Assembly: GCA_028692715.1 (NCBI GenBank)
Contig: JAQUWU010000002.1
Span: 127,340 to 191,339, forward strand
Direction of reading: 5' to 3'
DNA: 64,000 nucleotides
Source: Paludibacter sp.
GTDB lineage: Bacteria > Bacteroidota > Bacteroidia > Bacteroidales > Paludibacteraceae
In this document: positions 43,062 to 56,175 of the stretch, one piece after another
Layout: each line of letters begins with the position of its first letter
Numbering within the stretch: position 1 is the first letter of the stretch
Notes under the pieces: model-generated
Told to the model about the DNA's origin: nothing
The model's input: only the letters and a program-made list of their open reading frames with translations
The model's database searches: none
Program-made: the position numbers and the translations under genes

Positions 43062-43967
43062 TTAATTGAATAATTTTTCTGGATAAGTTCCCAAATCAAT
43101 AAGATTTCTAATGTCTTCCACCGTTTGTGCACGATCTTCTGCATAAGTCACTCCAAACCATTTCGAAGAAGTATCTAATACCTTGCATGTTGCTTTTTTA
43201 TCGACAATAAGTTCATTAACTGCTAATGGAATGTAGAATTCCGATTTCAATTGTTCTCCGTTTTCAGCAAGAAAGGCTTTGAAAATCTCTTCGGAGTATT
43301 CAAAATAGTCAGGAGTGAAACCCCACATATTCATTGAAACTGGTGTATTGAAAGGAATAGCTACATCAGTACCATTTTCATCTAAATAAACTATTTCATC
43401 ATTTTTACTTTCAATATGAGTACGTTCCACTACATTTTGTAATAGGTTATTTTCGTCTACAACGCAAATACCACGACTTACCGCACCACTTTCCGACAAA
43501 GTATTACCAACACGGTAACCTACCATGCAATATTCATTTTTCTTGCCTTCTGCATTTTTGAGAAAGTTTGCCAAAATTTCATACGATTCTTTGCCGTAAA
43601 AATCATCGGCATTTATTACTGCAAATGGTTCTTTGATTGCTTTTTTTCCCATTAAAACAGCATGATTTGTTCCCCATGGTTTTTCACGCTCTGAAGTATA
43701 AGTTGATCCAGAAGGAACTTTTGTAATATCCTGAAAAACAAAATCAGTTTCAATAAGTCCATCAAATTTATTCAAAACAATGTTTTTAAAATCATCAGCA
43801 AAGCTATCACGAATTACAAAAACTACTTTCCCAAATCCGGCTCTGATTGCATCGTAAATGGAATAATCCATAATTGTTTCGCCACTAGGACCAAGACCAT
43901 CCAATTGTTTTAACCCTCCATAGCGGCTTCCCATTCCTGCTGCTAAAATAAATAAAGTTGGTTTCAT
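43062..43967 (-). CDS. Sugar-phosphate nucleotidyltransferase (UDP-sugar pyrophosphorylase-like)
   Basis: This 301-residue protein has the nucleotidyltransferase start FILAAGMGSRYGG (GMGSRYGG at 11-18) and later FAVINADDFYG, which provides the metal-binding aspartate. Such enzymes join a sugar-1-phosphate to UTP or another NTP. It is directly upstream of galK. A role converting galactose-1-phosphate to UDP-galactose, bypassing GalT, would fit the neighbours, but this is inference; a glucose-1-phosphate substrate is equally possible. A 220-bp gap separates it from the GH2 gene. Confidence 0.82.
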   Translation of the reverse strand: MKPTLFILAAGMGSRYGGLKQLDGLGPSGETIMDYSIYDAIRAGFGKVVFVIRDSFADDFKNIVLNKFDGLIETDFVFQDITKVPSGSTYTSEREKPWGTNHAVLMGKKAIKEPFAVINADDFYGKESYEILANFLKNAEGKKNEYCMVGYRVGNTLSESGAVSRGICVVDENNLLQNVVERTHIESKNDEIVYLDENGTDVAIPFNTPVSMNMWGFTPDYFEYSEEIFKAFLAENGEQLKSEFYIPLAVNELIVDKKATCKVLDTSSKWFGVTYAEDRAQTVEDIRNLIDLGTYPEKLFN

Positions 43968-44187
43968 TTTCTATTTTATTAATTATATGTTTGCATTATA
44001 CTGCCAAAGCAAATTAAAATAATTATATTTTTCGCACAATGTAATATTACTTCCCATTTGCACTTTGTCAACTTTCCATTTATATATTATTATTCTGTAT
44101 ACTTATACAAATCATTGAATATTTATATGATCACTTAAATAAAAGTTTATTTTTCCAACTCATGAATTATCAATTTCTTATCAATTA

Positions 44188-47319
<3,132 letters not shown>

Positions 47320-47401
47320 TTATTATTGTTTAGAATATTTTGATATCAGATTTAAACTTTTACGATTTATAATCATAAAGAAATAGAATGTCTTATATCT
47401 T

Positions 47402-47433
47402 CCAAGTGCTTTCTTAAGCGAAAAAACACTTGG
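47402..47433 (-). terminator. Inverted repeat after the downstream SusD gene, possible terminator
   Basis: CCAAGTG (47402-47408) pairs with CACTTGG (47427-47433). It lies 74 bases after the SusD stop. On the minus strand no clean T-run follows, so termination may be partial, or the repeat may instead act on the GH2 gene. Confidence 0.35.
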
Positions 47434-47506
47434 ATAATTTAAATAAATTTGTTGATTTGTTTATTTTATATCGAATTGGATATACTTCCAAATTAGCTTT
47501 TGTATA

Positions 47507-49252
47507 CTATTTTTTTATATACCAATTAGCACTATTAGTTAAATCAACAGTTATAGTATGCTTGGCAGCAATTTTATTCGCCAAATATGCTGGGTCTGTA
47601 TCTTTTCTTCTGATAGCAATACGCATCAAATCCTGAAAACGATTTCCTTCAAAAGCTGTTTCTAATGCTAACTCTTGTTCTATCATGTCTTCAACATATG
47701 TTATCGAATCAGTATGTAGTATGTTACTCAGGTTGTCTTGAGTAGGGATAATGTAATTAACAGTATCTGTATTTACATTTCCACAACCACGCATTCTGAT
47801 ACCAATATTTGAACTAAAGCGGGTATCGCTAAAATTCATATAATTTGGTAGTGGGTCAGAAAGCTCATTTTTTGGAATGATCGTACTATCTTGCATATTA
47901 ACACTATTCAGTCCGTTTTTCAAAACAGCAAATGCTAAATTTGGTTTTCCTAATCTATTTACAGCTTCCGCATAACGTAAATACAGCAACGGAACCCTAT
48001 AAGGCGTTATTTGCTTGTCAGTTTTTTTTGTGTTCGTTGGGATGTTCAACAAAATATATTTATATATATAATTATAGGATGTTGAAGTAATTTTCTCTGA
48101 GAGAATATTAGAATTAGGTAGAGATAAATAAGTTAATGTCGGATCTGATAATGCGATTGCAGAACTTTTAATTCTTAAGTCACCCACCGTATCGAGTGTT
48201 TGTGAATAAAAATACATTTGTTTTTGCCAATTGTTAATAGCTACATCTGATGGAACAATCATTCGGTTCAATGTTAAACTATCCAAGTGAAATTTTGTTC
48301 CATATTGATTAGTGGCAGCAATGTTAGTTATATTCTCTGAAGTTTGTACAATATAGTAACAAATCTGATCTCTATATAATTTGCCTGTAAAGGAAACATT
48401 CTGTGTGGTTGCATTGGTAATCACATCCCAGGTAGTTCTGTTTATCAGCACGCTACCATTAGACAAAGTAGCATTATTATTTATGGTATATCTGTTTTTA
48501 AACATCAAATCATGATATTCATTGGCGGCAGCCTCATATTGCCCTGACCAGAGATATAAATCGCCTAACAAAAAGCGTATAGGGAAAAAAGAATTAGAAA
48601 TATTATGAGTAAACAGAGAGCCCAGAGAAGGTATATCTACATCCTTCCATGGTTTTAAATCATCAATTAAAATGGGTGTTAATTCAGCCAAATTAATAGG
48701 TGTTTGGTTTTGTACATCTTTAGCATCTTTTTGGCTCAGAATTGGTTTGTCGTAATAGATGGCATTTCCGTAATTAAATACTATTTGCATATACGTCCAT
48801 GCACGTATAGCTTTACAGGCAGCATATTCTTTGTACATTACCTTTATTCCTGCTGTTACTTTAGACGTGTCAATATTATGAATAACGTAATTGCAATTAT
48901 TAATAACCGAATAATAATCTTTAATGTTATTGGTAAAAGGATTATCATTACTTGGAATCTCAAAGTTATTGATCTCTTTCAGGTACTTACTCGATTTGTC
49001 AGTAACTGTCATTAAATCGCCGCGCAACTCACCCAAAAGCACATAGCTATCTGCAAGTTTTTCGACTTGAGAAAAAATTGCAAACATCGAATACAAAGTA
49101 TCATTAGATGCATTAATATTATATTCATTGGGGAAAACCAGTCTATTTGAATCCACATCCAATAAGTCACTACAACCTACCAATGTAAAAGAGGATATAA
49201 ATAGGAATAATATTATTTTACTGATTTTTTTCATATCATTTTTTTTAATCAT
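47507..49252 (-). CDS. SusD/RagB-like outer-membrane lipoprotein (second pair)
   Basis: The 581-residue protein has a lipoprotein signal ending LVGC, followed by SDLLDVD, acidic residues typical of surface-exported Bacteroidota lipoproteins. The body shows SusD features: TPR-like helices in KAIRAWTYMQIVFNYGNAIYY and PIRFLLGDLYLWSGQYEAAANEYHDLM, and a C-terminal block FEGNRFQDLMRIAIRR. SusD proteins bind glycan on the surface and act as a lid on the partner SusC. It directly follows a SusC gene. An alternative ATG at 49234 (MKKISKI) would drop six residues. The ligand is unknown. Confidence 0.92.
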   Translation of the reverse strand: MIKKNDMKKISKIILFLFISSFTLVGCSDLLDVDSNRLVFPNEYNINASNDTLYSMFAIFSQVEKLADSYVLLGELRGDLMTVTDKSSKYLKEINNFEIPSNDNPFTNNIKDYYSVINNCNYVIHNIDTSKVTAGIKVMYKEYAACKAIRAWTYMQIVFNYGNAIYYDKPILSQKDAKDVQNQTPINLAELTPILIDDLKPWKDVDIPSLGSLFTHNISNSFFPIRFLLGDLYLWSGQYEAAANEYHDLMFKNRYTINNNATLSNGSVLINRTTWDVITNATTQNVSFTGKLYRDQICYYIVQTSENITNIAATNQYGTKFHLDSLTLNRMIVPSDVAINNWQKQMYFYSQTLDTVGDLRIKSSAIALSDPTLTYLSLPNSNILSEKITSTSYNYIYKYILLNIPTNTKKTDKQITPYRVPLLYLRYAEAVNRLGKPNLAFAVLKNGLNSVNMQDSTIIPKNELSDPLPNYMNFSDTRFSSNIGIRMRGCGNVNTDTVNYIIPTQDNLSNILHTDSITYVEDMIEQELALETAFEGNRFQDLMRIAIRRKDTDPAYLANKIAAKHTITVDLTNSANWYIKK

Positions 49253-49310
49253 TATATCAAATCATGAAGAAAGTATTATAAAAAATAGAATTATTTTTGC
49301 CTATATAATT

Positions 49311-52300
49311 TTACAAATTGATTTTAATTCCAAGATAATAGCTTTTAGTTAAAGGAACTAAACCGTTATCAACGCCCTGATAATATATCGAATTATTAGT
49401 TGAGACTTCCGGATCTAATCCTAAATAACGAGTTATAGCAAATAGATTATTTGCAGATGCCCAAACACTAATTCCTTCAATAAAATTACTTTTAATCGGA
49501 AGTTCGTACGATAATGTTACTGCCTTCAATCGAATATAAGAACCATCTTCAATCCATCTATCTGAGAAACGCGCATTTCCCATAGGATCGCCAAAAATAG
49601 CCTTCGGTTGATCAGTTATTTGTCCATCTGCTGTCCAACGTCTATGCATAGCCGATGTTTGGTTACTGAAGTCGACTCCCGCTTCCAACATACTACGTTG
49701 GTAATTGTAAATTTCATTTCCGTACGAATAGGTAAACAAGGTGTTTAATGTGAATTTTTTATATGAAATTTTACTTGAAAAAGTTCCATATAATTGGGGA
49801 TTAGGATTACCTATTACTTGTTTATCATTTGAATCGATTAATCCATTTCCATCTTTATCAGTAAAAATAATATCCCCTGCACCGAAATTACTAAAGCTAC
49901 CATCAACATTTTGAATCTTGAGGTAATCTTTTACTCCGGTAGTTGGATGGGTATAAGCCGTAGATGCCTGATCTTCTGTTGCAAAAACACCATTTGTAAG
50001 GTATCCGTAAAATACACCTGCTGATTCTCCAACTTTAGTAAGCACTTCGCCCCCATAAACTGAAGTTGTATATTCGCCATTGGGTAAAGAAGTAATAAGA
50101 TTAGTGTAATGTCCGGTGCTTACACCGAGTTCCCACTTCAGATCTTTAAAGTTAATCATTTTCCAATTTGCCGAAATTTCATATCCTTTATTGCTCATAG
50201 TTCCTCCATTATCCCAATAAACACCTAACCCTGTAACCTCGGCCATGTTCTTCAACACCAAAAGATCTGAGGTATTGCTTGTGAAATAATCAAAGCTTAA
50301 AGACAATCTGTTTTTAAACAAACTCAAATCGGCACCAACATTAAATTTACCAGTAGTTTCCCACTGAATGGTAGGATTTTCCAAATTAGAAATAAGCAAT
50401 CCATTTGCTTTATCCATATAATTAATTGCAGAAAAATAGGCCATTGATTGATAGTCTTTAATTCCATCATTTCCTGTAACTCCATACCCTGTTCGAATTT
50501 TAAAGAAGTTCACAAAATCAATCTGCTTCATAAACTTTTCTGAAGAAACTAACCAAGCTCCGTTAATTGATGGAAATATTCCCCAACTATGTCCGAATAA
50601 GGAAACTCCACCCAATGTTTCTTTCCCAAATCTTGAAGAACCATCCATAGATACTGTTCCAGTTAAGAAGTATCGGTTATCAAAATCATAATCAACATTC
50701 ACATAATTTGAAACGGAATTTGTTGTATTATTAATACCATTTACTTGTAAAAAGTCATAATTGCCTGTAATAGTAGTATTGTTGTTTGAACCGGAATTGT
50801 GTTCTTCGGCATAATCGGATTCATAATAATTATTGATATATCTCCAACCCAATATTGCCTTTAAATGATTAAACGTATCAAATTTCTTATCAAAAGTCAA
50901 TCTAGTATCGTCATAATAAGCAGTATTACGCATCACTTGGCTGCTTATTTCGTTTTGAGAATATCCGTTATCTGGAATATATTGTTCCGGAGTATAAAAC
51001 ATAGGAACGTAACGTCTTTCAATGGATTTATCTAAACTATAATTAAACTGAGAACTTAGTGTCAAATCAGGAGTAAGCTGAATGGAAGGAAGTATACCCA
51101 TATTAAATCGATACTTTTTCAAATTATTTAAGGAATAGTCAATAATTCCTAATGGATTGGCAATTCCAAAACTATCGGTTTGAGCATAATCAGTTGTCAA
51201 TTGTCCGGACGAAGTATAATTGTAGGGACTTAAAAACGGAGATTTTATTTTACTTACCCAGGTTGGCGAAGAAAAATTCACTCCATCATCCAGTAAAGTT
51301 CTTTCAATGCGAGTATAACCGATATTTATTCCCATTGAGAATGTATTTGTCAGTTTAACATCCGCGTTCCCCCGGAAATTCATACGAGATAAATCCGTAG
51401 TCTTAACAACTCCTTTATTATCAGTCATTCCTAATGACAAATAATATAATGCTTTTTCATCACCACCACTAGCACTGATAGCATAGTTATTCGTTACACC
51501 GGTCTGATAAACCTGCTTTCCCCAATCGGTAACATTATGATTCATTTGATAAACCTGTTTTTGGGTAGGATCAGTTAGTAGAAATTCATATTTTGAAATA
51601 TCGTTTCCTACATCACCTTTCGAATTTATCAAATCACTGGCATACACTCTAAAATCTTCACCATTCATCATCGGCAACGAACCCGGTTGAGTTGTCATTC
51701 CCATAAAATAGTTTAAGCTGATTTTAGTAACCATCGATTTTGCTCTTTTGGTTTTTATCAGGATGACACCATTAGAAGCCTTACTTCCATAAATAGAAGA
51801 ACCATCCTTTATAACCGAAATACTTTCGATATCATTAACATCAATATTATCCAACGGATTTGAAAAGAAACCTTCATGTATTGATTGAATATCATACAGA
51901 TTATTCCAAACAACTCCATCCACTACAAATAAAGGCTGTGCATTGGCATTTAAGGAGTTTATTCCTCTGATAAATGACGAAGCTCCAATTCCGGCAACAC
52001 CTGATCGACTAATAGATCTTATATCGCCTCCAAATGCGGATTGTAGAAGCTCATTGGCAGAAATAGCTCCTGATTTACTAAAATCATCTATACTCTTTAC
52101 AGAATAAGATGCTGATGAATTATTTACAATACCTGAAACTCCTTCAACTGTTTTGAAATAATTGCTAAATTGATTCGAATAAAGTTCTATAATCACTGAA
52201 TCTTTTCCTCGCAAAGGCACTTCATTCAAATTGTAATCATATGCTGAAACATGGAGTACATCTTCCAAAGAAGAAACGTTAAATGAGAATTTCCCTTTTT

Positions 52301-52547
52301 CGTCAGAAACGGTAGATATATTCTTATTAGGTACTGAAATTTGAGCAGCTGAAATCGGTTGTTTGGTATGTGCATCGCGTACCAAACCAATTACAAATAC
52401 TTCTTGCTTCTTATCTGATGATATGTTTTCAGACATTACGAAAGTTGAAGTTAGTAACAAAATTATTACCAACATATCATTTCTAAGTTTAAAACAGAAA
52501 GTACCCCTATTCATGCATACTATGTTTAAAATATTTTTCTTCTTCAT
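49311..52547 (-). CDS. SusC/RagA-like TonB-dependent outer-membrane transporter (second pair)
   Basis: I start at ATG 52547 (MKKKNILNIVCMNR), giving 1078 residues; an upstream GTG adds six. A signal segment precedes a CarboxypepD_reg-like domain (about 60-140; IGLVRDAHTKQPISAAQISV). The plug follows, with GVAGIGASSFIRGINSLNA and a PLFVVDGVVW block, and then a long beta-barrel ending in YYLGIKINL. It would import oligosaccharide through the outer membrane with TonB energy. It lies between an FAS1 lipoprotein gene and its SusD partner. Confidence 0.93.
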   Translation of the reverse strand: MKKKNILNIVCMNRGTFCFKLRNDMLVIILLLTSTFVMSENISSDKKQEVFVIGLVRDAHTKQPISAAQISVPNKNISTVSDEKGKFSFNVSSLEDVLHVSAYDYNLNEVPLRGKDSVIIELYSNQFSNYFKTVEGVSGIVNNSSASYSVKSIDDFSKSGAISANELLQSAFGGDIRSISRSGVAGIGASSFIRGINSLNANAQPLFVVDGVVWNNLYDIQSIHEGFFSNPLDNIDVNDIESISVIKDGSSIYGSKASNGVILIKTKRAKSMVTKISLNYFMGMTTQPGSLPMMNGEDFRVYASDLINSKGDVGNDISKYEFLLTDPTQKQVYQMNHNVTDWGKQVYQTGVTNNYAISASGGDEKALYYLSLGMTDNKGVVKTTDLSRMNFRGNADVKLTNTFSMGINIGYTRIERTLLDDGVNFSSPTWVSKIKSPFLSPYNYTSSGQLTTDYAQTDSFGIANPLGIIDYSLNNLKKYRFNMGILPSIQLTPDLTLSSQFNYSLDKSIERRYVPMFYTPEQYIPDNGYSQNEISSQVMRNTAYYDDTRLTFDKKFDTFNHLKAILGWRYINNYYESDYAEEHNSGSNNNTTITGNYDFLQVNGINNTTNSVSNYVNVDYDFDNRYFLTGTVSMDGSSRFGKETLGGVSLFGHSWGIFPSINGAWLVSSEKFMKQIDFVNFFKIRTGYGVTGNDGIKDYQSMAYFSAINYMDKANGLLISNLENPTIQWETTGKFNVGADLSLFKNRLSLSFDYFTSNTSDLLVLKNMAEVTGLGVYWDNGGTMSNKGYEISANWKMINFKDLKWELGVSTGHYTNLITSLPNGEYTTSVYGGEVLTKVGESAGVFYGYLTNGVFATEDQASTAYTHPTTGVKDYLKIQNVDGSFSNFGAGDIIFTDKDGNGLIDSNDKQVIGNPNPQLYGTFSSKISYKKFTLNTLFTYSYGNEIYNYQRSMLEAGVDFSNQTSAMHRRWTADGQITDQPKAIFGDPMGNARFSDRWIEDGSYIRLKAVTLSYELPIKSNFIEGISVWASANNLFAITRYLGLDPEVSTNNSIYYQGVDNGLVPLTKSYYLGIKINL

Positions 52548-52571
52548 ACTAGATAGTTTATTCACTCAATA

Positions 52572-54164
52572 TTATTGAACAGGTTCAAGAATTATACAAT
52601 CAATTCGCAAATCCCTATTAAAATTAGCTGTTTCAGCCCCGGTTACACCAGTGGCATTTTCAACTTTCAAAGCCACTGTCAGGGAACTGCTTATGTCTAA
52701 ATTATTACTATATATTAAGTTACAGTAGGGAAATACAAAATCTTTAGCTACAAGCATTTTAGTTATTTGAGTGCCATCAGTTGTGAAAATGGCACTCCTT
52801 TTTGGAATTGCTGTTGACAATACATTGTTGTTTTCATCAATATTTGCATAATTAACCTGATTTCCGGCACTATTCATATAAGTCAAATAAAATCTGACTT
52901 TATTGGGTCTTACATCCGTTGGAGATACAATAGTTGTCGGAACAAATACACAATAAATATTGTATTTCGCAGATAATGTATATGGAATAGGGAAATTAGC
53001 ATATAGCATTGCTGATGCAGCTTGCGTTGTTGAGCGAAGTGTCAAATAGTTACCGTTTGATATATCAAGACCACTACCAATACTTGCAACAGCACTTGGA
53101 GCAAAGTTTAATACTGATCTGCCAAATTGAGTAGATTCAGCTTCGACTTTAATTGTTTTAAACCAAGATTCAGTTGCGGGATATTTTAATATGTCGGTTA
53201 CATAACTATAACCATTACTCATCTCGTTAAGCTGAGAATTTGCAAAAAGTCTTGATGGATCTGCAAATGAATTTCCACCTGTCGACTTTAAGCTATCTTC
53301 AACTATCGGAAGTGTTTTTTTACCCCTGAAAAATAAATCCTGCACTAAAGTCTGTTTCGTTAACAGCCGTTGTACAAAAACTCCTCCATCTGCATTCAAT
53401 GTATTATAGTAAAGTTTAATACGATTATATGCTTCGGTCCAGGCTGAATTATCAGGAAGAATTGCAGTATAAATACTATCTTCCTTATTTAAAGCTGCCA
53501 AATTATCAAAAACATAATTAGTAGACATCATGACTGAGTCAACAAAAACTCCATTATGATAACTTTTACTATTATCAAGCATAAGTATCGTTAATGAATT
53601 AATATAGTTTTTCAAAGAATCAACCCCATTTGCTTCTTTAATAAATTCCCATAAATTCTGTTTATAAGGCACATATTCACTTAACATATGAACAATGCCA
53701 TTTGAAGTAGCTATATCTGATTCCACCTTTATAATCGGTTTCTCACCAAAAGTATAGCTGCTACCATTTTTTGTAAATGGAATCAGCTTATTATCCATCA
53801 TAAGAATCATCTTGTTGCTAATACCAGATGTTGGAAAAGAAAATCGAGCAATATGATTCGTTACAATATTTTTGACTAAAGTCAAATCGGTTGTATCTAC
53901 ACCAAGTAATGCTGAATCGTTTGGTGCCCAGACAGTAAAAGTTTGTGACGAATTAAGAATTGAATCATATCCTACCTTTTTAAGCATTTTTGCAAATGTG
54001 CTCAACTCCTGGCGGGATTCAATATATTCGTACAAATTCAGCTCACTTTTATTAGCTGCCGGGGAATTATAATGTTTGTCCCATTCATCTGCAGTACATG
54101 ATACCATGAATACAATTAACGTGAGTATGGAAATAATGGGAATTCCGTAATATTTTAATCTCAT
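52572..54164 (-). CDS. FAS1 (fasciclin) domain lipoprotein 3
   Basis: I choose the ATG at 54164 (MRLKYYGIPIISILTLIVFMVSC), which gives a clean lipoprotein signal and avoids overlap with the preceding gene; the 530-residue protein carries acidic residues after the cysteine (TADEWDKH). FAS1-like blocks are at about 45-180 (FAKMLKKVGYDSILNSSQTFTVWAPNDSAL, then NGIVHMLSEYVPY), with a diverged second one after that. A C-terminal beta domain (about 370-530) resembles a carbohydrate-binding module. It is probably surface-exposed and works with the SusC/SusD pair. No catalytic motif is seen. Confidence 0.82.
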   Translation of the reverse strand: MRLKYYGIPIISILTLIVFMVSCTADEWDKHYNSPAANKSELNLYEYIESRQELSTFAKMLKKVGYDSILNSSQTFTVWAPNDSALLGVDTTDLTLVKNIVTNHIARFSFPTSGISNKMILMMDNKLIPFTKNGSSYTFGEKPIIKVESDIATSNGIVHMLSEYVPYKQNLWEFIKEANGVDSLKNYINSLTILMLDNSKSYHNGVFVDSVMMSTNYVFDNLAALNKEDSIYTAILPDNSAWTEAYNRIKLYYNTLNADGGVFVQRLLTKQTLVQDLFFRGKKTLPIVEDSLKSTGGNSFADPSRLFANSQLNEMSNGYSYVTDILKYPATESWFKTIKVEAESTQFGRSVLNFAPSAVASIGSGLDISNGNYLTLRSTTQAASAMLYANFPIPYTLSAKYNIYCVFVPTTIVSPTDVRPNKVRFYLTYMNSAGNQVNYANIDENNNVLSTAIPKRSAIFTTDGTQITKMLVAKDFVFPYCNLIYSNNLDISSSLTVALKVENATGVTGAETANFNRDLRIDCIILEPVQ

Positions 54165-54201
54165 AATATAATAATGTTTAAAGCTAGTTCTAATGAATTT
54201 G

Positions 54202-56154
54202 TTAGTATATATCTTCTTTCTCAAGAATACTCGTTGGTACAAACTCCAGATAATCAAACATAAATTGACCGGCACTTAAACCAGTTACTCGCAATGTATG
54301 GTTTCCAGCTTCAGCGAATGTATAAATACCTAAAATCTTTCGTAATTTTCCACTTGCATATCTTGCGCTTTCAATGTTTCCATCGTAACCGTTTTTTACC
54401 GGTTTAAATGAAGACGGACCTTTCATATATCCGCGGTTACGCATCATTTTATCATTTTCATATCCGTCAGGATCACTCTCATCAGACCCTGGCAATACCC
54501 AACCAATAGAAACATCGGTACCAGACTTAGTTAAGTTAAGCGGCACTCCACAAGCTACATCATCAAAATACAACTGAGCCACGTCGCGATTCCCATTCTG
54601 ACCATACCCAAATCTTACTTCGTAAGTTCCTTTCGGAACCACAGGCGTTACAACTGTAAAATCATATAAGTTTCCGCGACCAGGGTCCAAAAATATTTCG
54701 TCTCCTTGATAATCACAATATTGATCATTTGGTGACAGATAATACATACTGGTTGTTTCTGAACTTGTAATTCTATCAACATATCCCCTTGGCAACAAAT
54801 ATTCCCAGTTTTTTAAAACAGTTGTGGAAGTTGCTGAAGGATGCATAGGTGTACCCCGCATGTCATTATTAGTTAATTCGGGGAAAAAGCTAGATGCATC
54901 AAAGCGAAGGCGTTTACCAGATAATTCGTCATCTACTTCTTTACTATACTCCAACATACCATCTATTTCATAATACACCCCATTTGTAGCATCATTTTCA
55001 TATTTACCTTCATTATTCTTGACTAAATTAATAGATTTACCTGACTGAGATAAAAAGTTAATAAGAAATGTGGAAGGCAAAGACCGATCTTTTTTAATTT
55101 CAATTAATGTGTTGGGGCACAACGGCTCAAGATATTCGTACATATTATAAAGAGTACTGGTTTTAATCATATGATCAGTATCATACGCATCTATAAAATT
55201 TGAATACCTAAGTTGCTTATTAATTATATGATATGCGACAAAACGATTTAGACTATTCTTGCGATTACTAAGATCAGTAATATTAGCATCATCTGGATAA
55301 ACCTGATCATAAACAGATTTAGCATAAGCTTTCAATCCATCCAAATCAATAATACCATTTAATGCATTAAGGGTAGCATTGCTTTCCATCAATACAGTAT
55401 AACCATATTTTCTTGAAATAGGTATTTTAGGTTCAAACTCTCCGGCTCCCTTTGGAAATGCCCAATCTGTGTAAAGATTTGGGTCATAAGAAACATCTTT
55501 AGTATTCGGATTAATTAACCCTGCTAACCCTGTTGCATTTAATGCCTGATAAAACACAGAAAACAGAGAATCACCTGAAATAGCTTTTATAATTCCCGAG
55601 TTCGTTGGATCTAATACTTCATTAATTGAATGAATTACACCATTGTGTACTAATATATCTTTTTCTATAATTTGAGAGGTATTCACTTTTCCAAGTTCGG
55701 CTGGATTAGGAAATGAAATAGTCAAATACCTGTCACTCATTGTCGTATTGGGTAAACTACCATCTTTTTTAAAACTTGCATACATAAAAGCCTGATCTAG
55801 TATAATATGATTATAGGCTATTATCTTTAAAGAGTCAAGTGTAAAATCTGCAAGAGTTGTTTTCCCTTTAGATAAGTAAAATTTTTGCATCGCTGCATTA
55901 TCCGGAGCAAAGCAGGTTACCGAACCATAAGTGTTTAAAAGTCCCATTACCTCAGTAGTGTCCAACAGAGCTGCAAATTCGGAGAAATTTGTAGTGTCTT
56001 CAATAAATTGGCCCATCATTTTATCTGTGAAAGTGTACAACGGGGCTCCATTATCAGGATCACAAGACGAAAAAAAACCTGTTGCGGATAGTAATATAAC
56101 TAAACCGGCAATTAAATGCTTTTTTAAAAATACTTTTGAACTATATCTTTTCAT
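54202..56154 (-). CDS. FAS1 (fasciclin) domain lipoprotein 2
   Basis: The 650-residue protein has a lipoprotein signal ending FFSSC followed by DPDNG. FAS1 repeats occupy about 45-185 (FSEFAALLDTTEVMGLLNTYGSVTCFAPDNAAMQ, HNGVIHSINEVLDP) and about 190-405 (diverged). The last 200 residues (RFGYGQNGNRDVAQLYFDDV, AGNHTLRVTGLSAGQFMFDYLEFVP) form a beta-sandwich, carbohydrate-binding-like domain. It stands between a SusD gene and another FAS1 gene with gaps of 21 and 37 bases. A glycan- or matrix-binding accessory role is inferred. Confidence 0.84.
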   Translation of the reverse strand: MKRYSSKVFLKKHLIAGLVILLSATGFFSSCDPDNGAPLYTFTDKMMGQFIEDTTNFSEFAALLDTTEVMGLLNTYGSVTCFAPDNAAMQKFYLSKGKTTLADFTLDSLKIIAYNHIILDQAFMYASFKKDGSLPNTTMSDRYLTISFPNPAELGKVNTSQIIEKDILVHNGVIHSINEVLDPTNSGIIKAISGDSLFSVFYQALNATGLAGLINPNTKDVSYDPNLYTDWAFPKGAGEFEPKIPISRKYGYTVLMESNATLNALNGIIDLDGLKAYAKSVYDQVYPDDANITDLSNRKNSLNRFVAYHIINKQLRYSNFIDAYDTDHMIKTSTLYNMYEYLEPLCPNTLIEIKKDRSLPSTFLINFLSQSGKSINLVKNNEGKYENDATNGVYYEIDGMLEYSKEVDDELSGKRLRFDASSFFPELTNNDMRGTPMHPSATSTTVLKNWEYLLPRGYVDRITSSETTSMYYLSPNDQYCDYQGDEIFLDPGRGNLYDFTVVTPVVPKGTYEVRFGYGQNGNRDVAQLYFDDVACGVPLNLTKSGTDVSIGWVLPGSDESDPDGYENDKMMRNRGYMKGPSSFKPVKNGYDGNIESARYASGKLRKILGIYTFAEAGNHTLRVTGLSAGQFMFDYLEFVPTSILEKEDIY

Positions 56155-56175
56155 TTTTCTTTCAGTATTACAAAA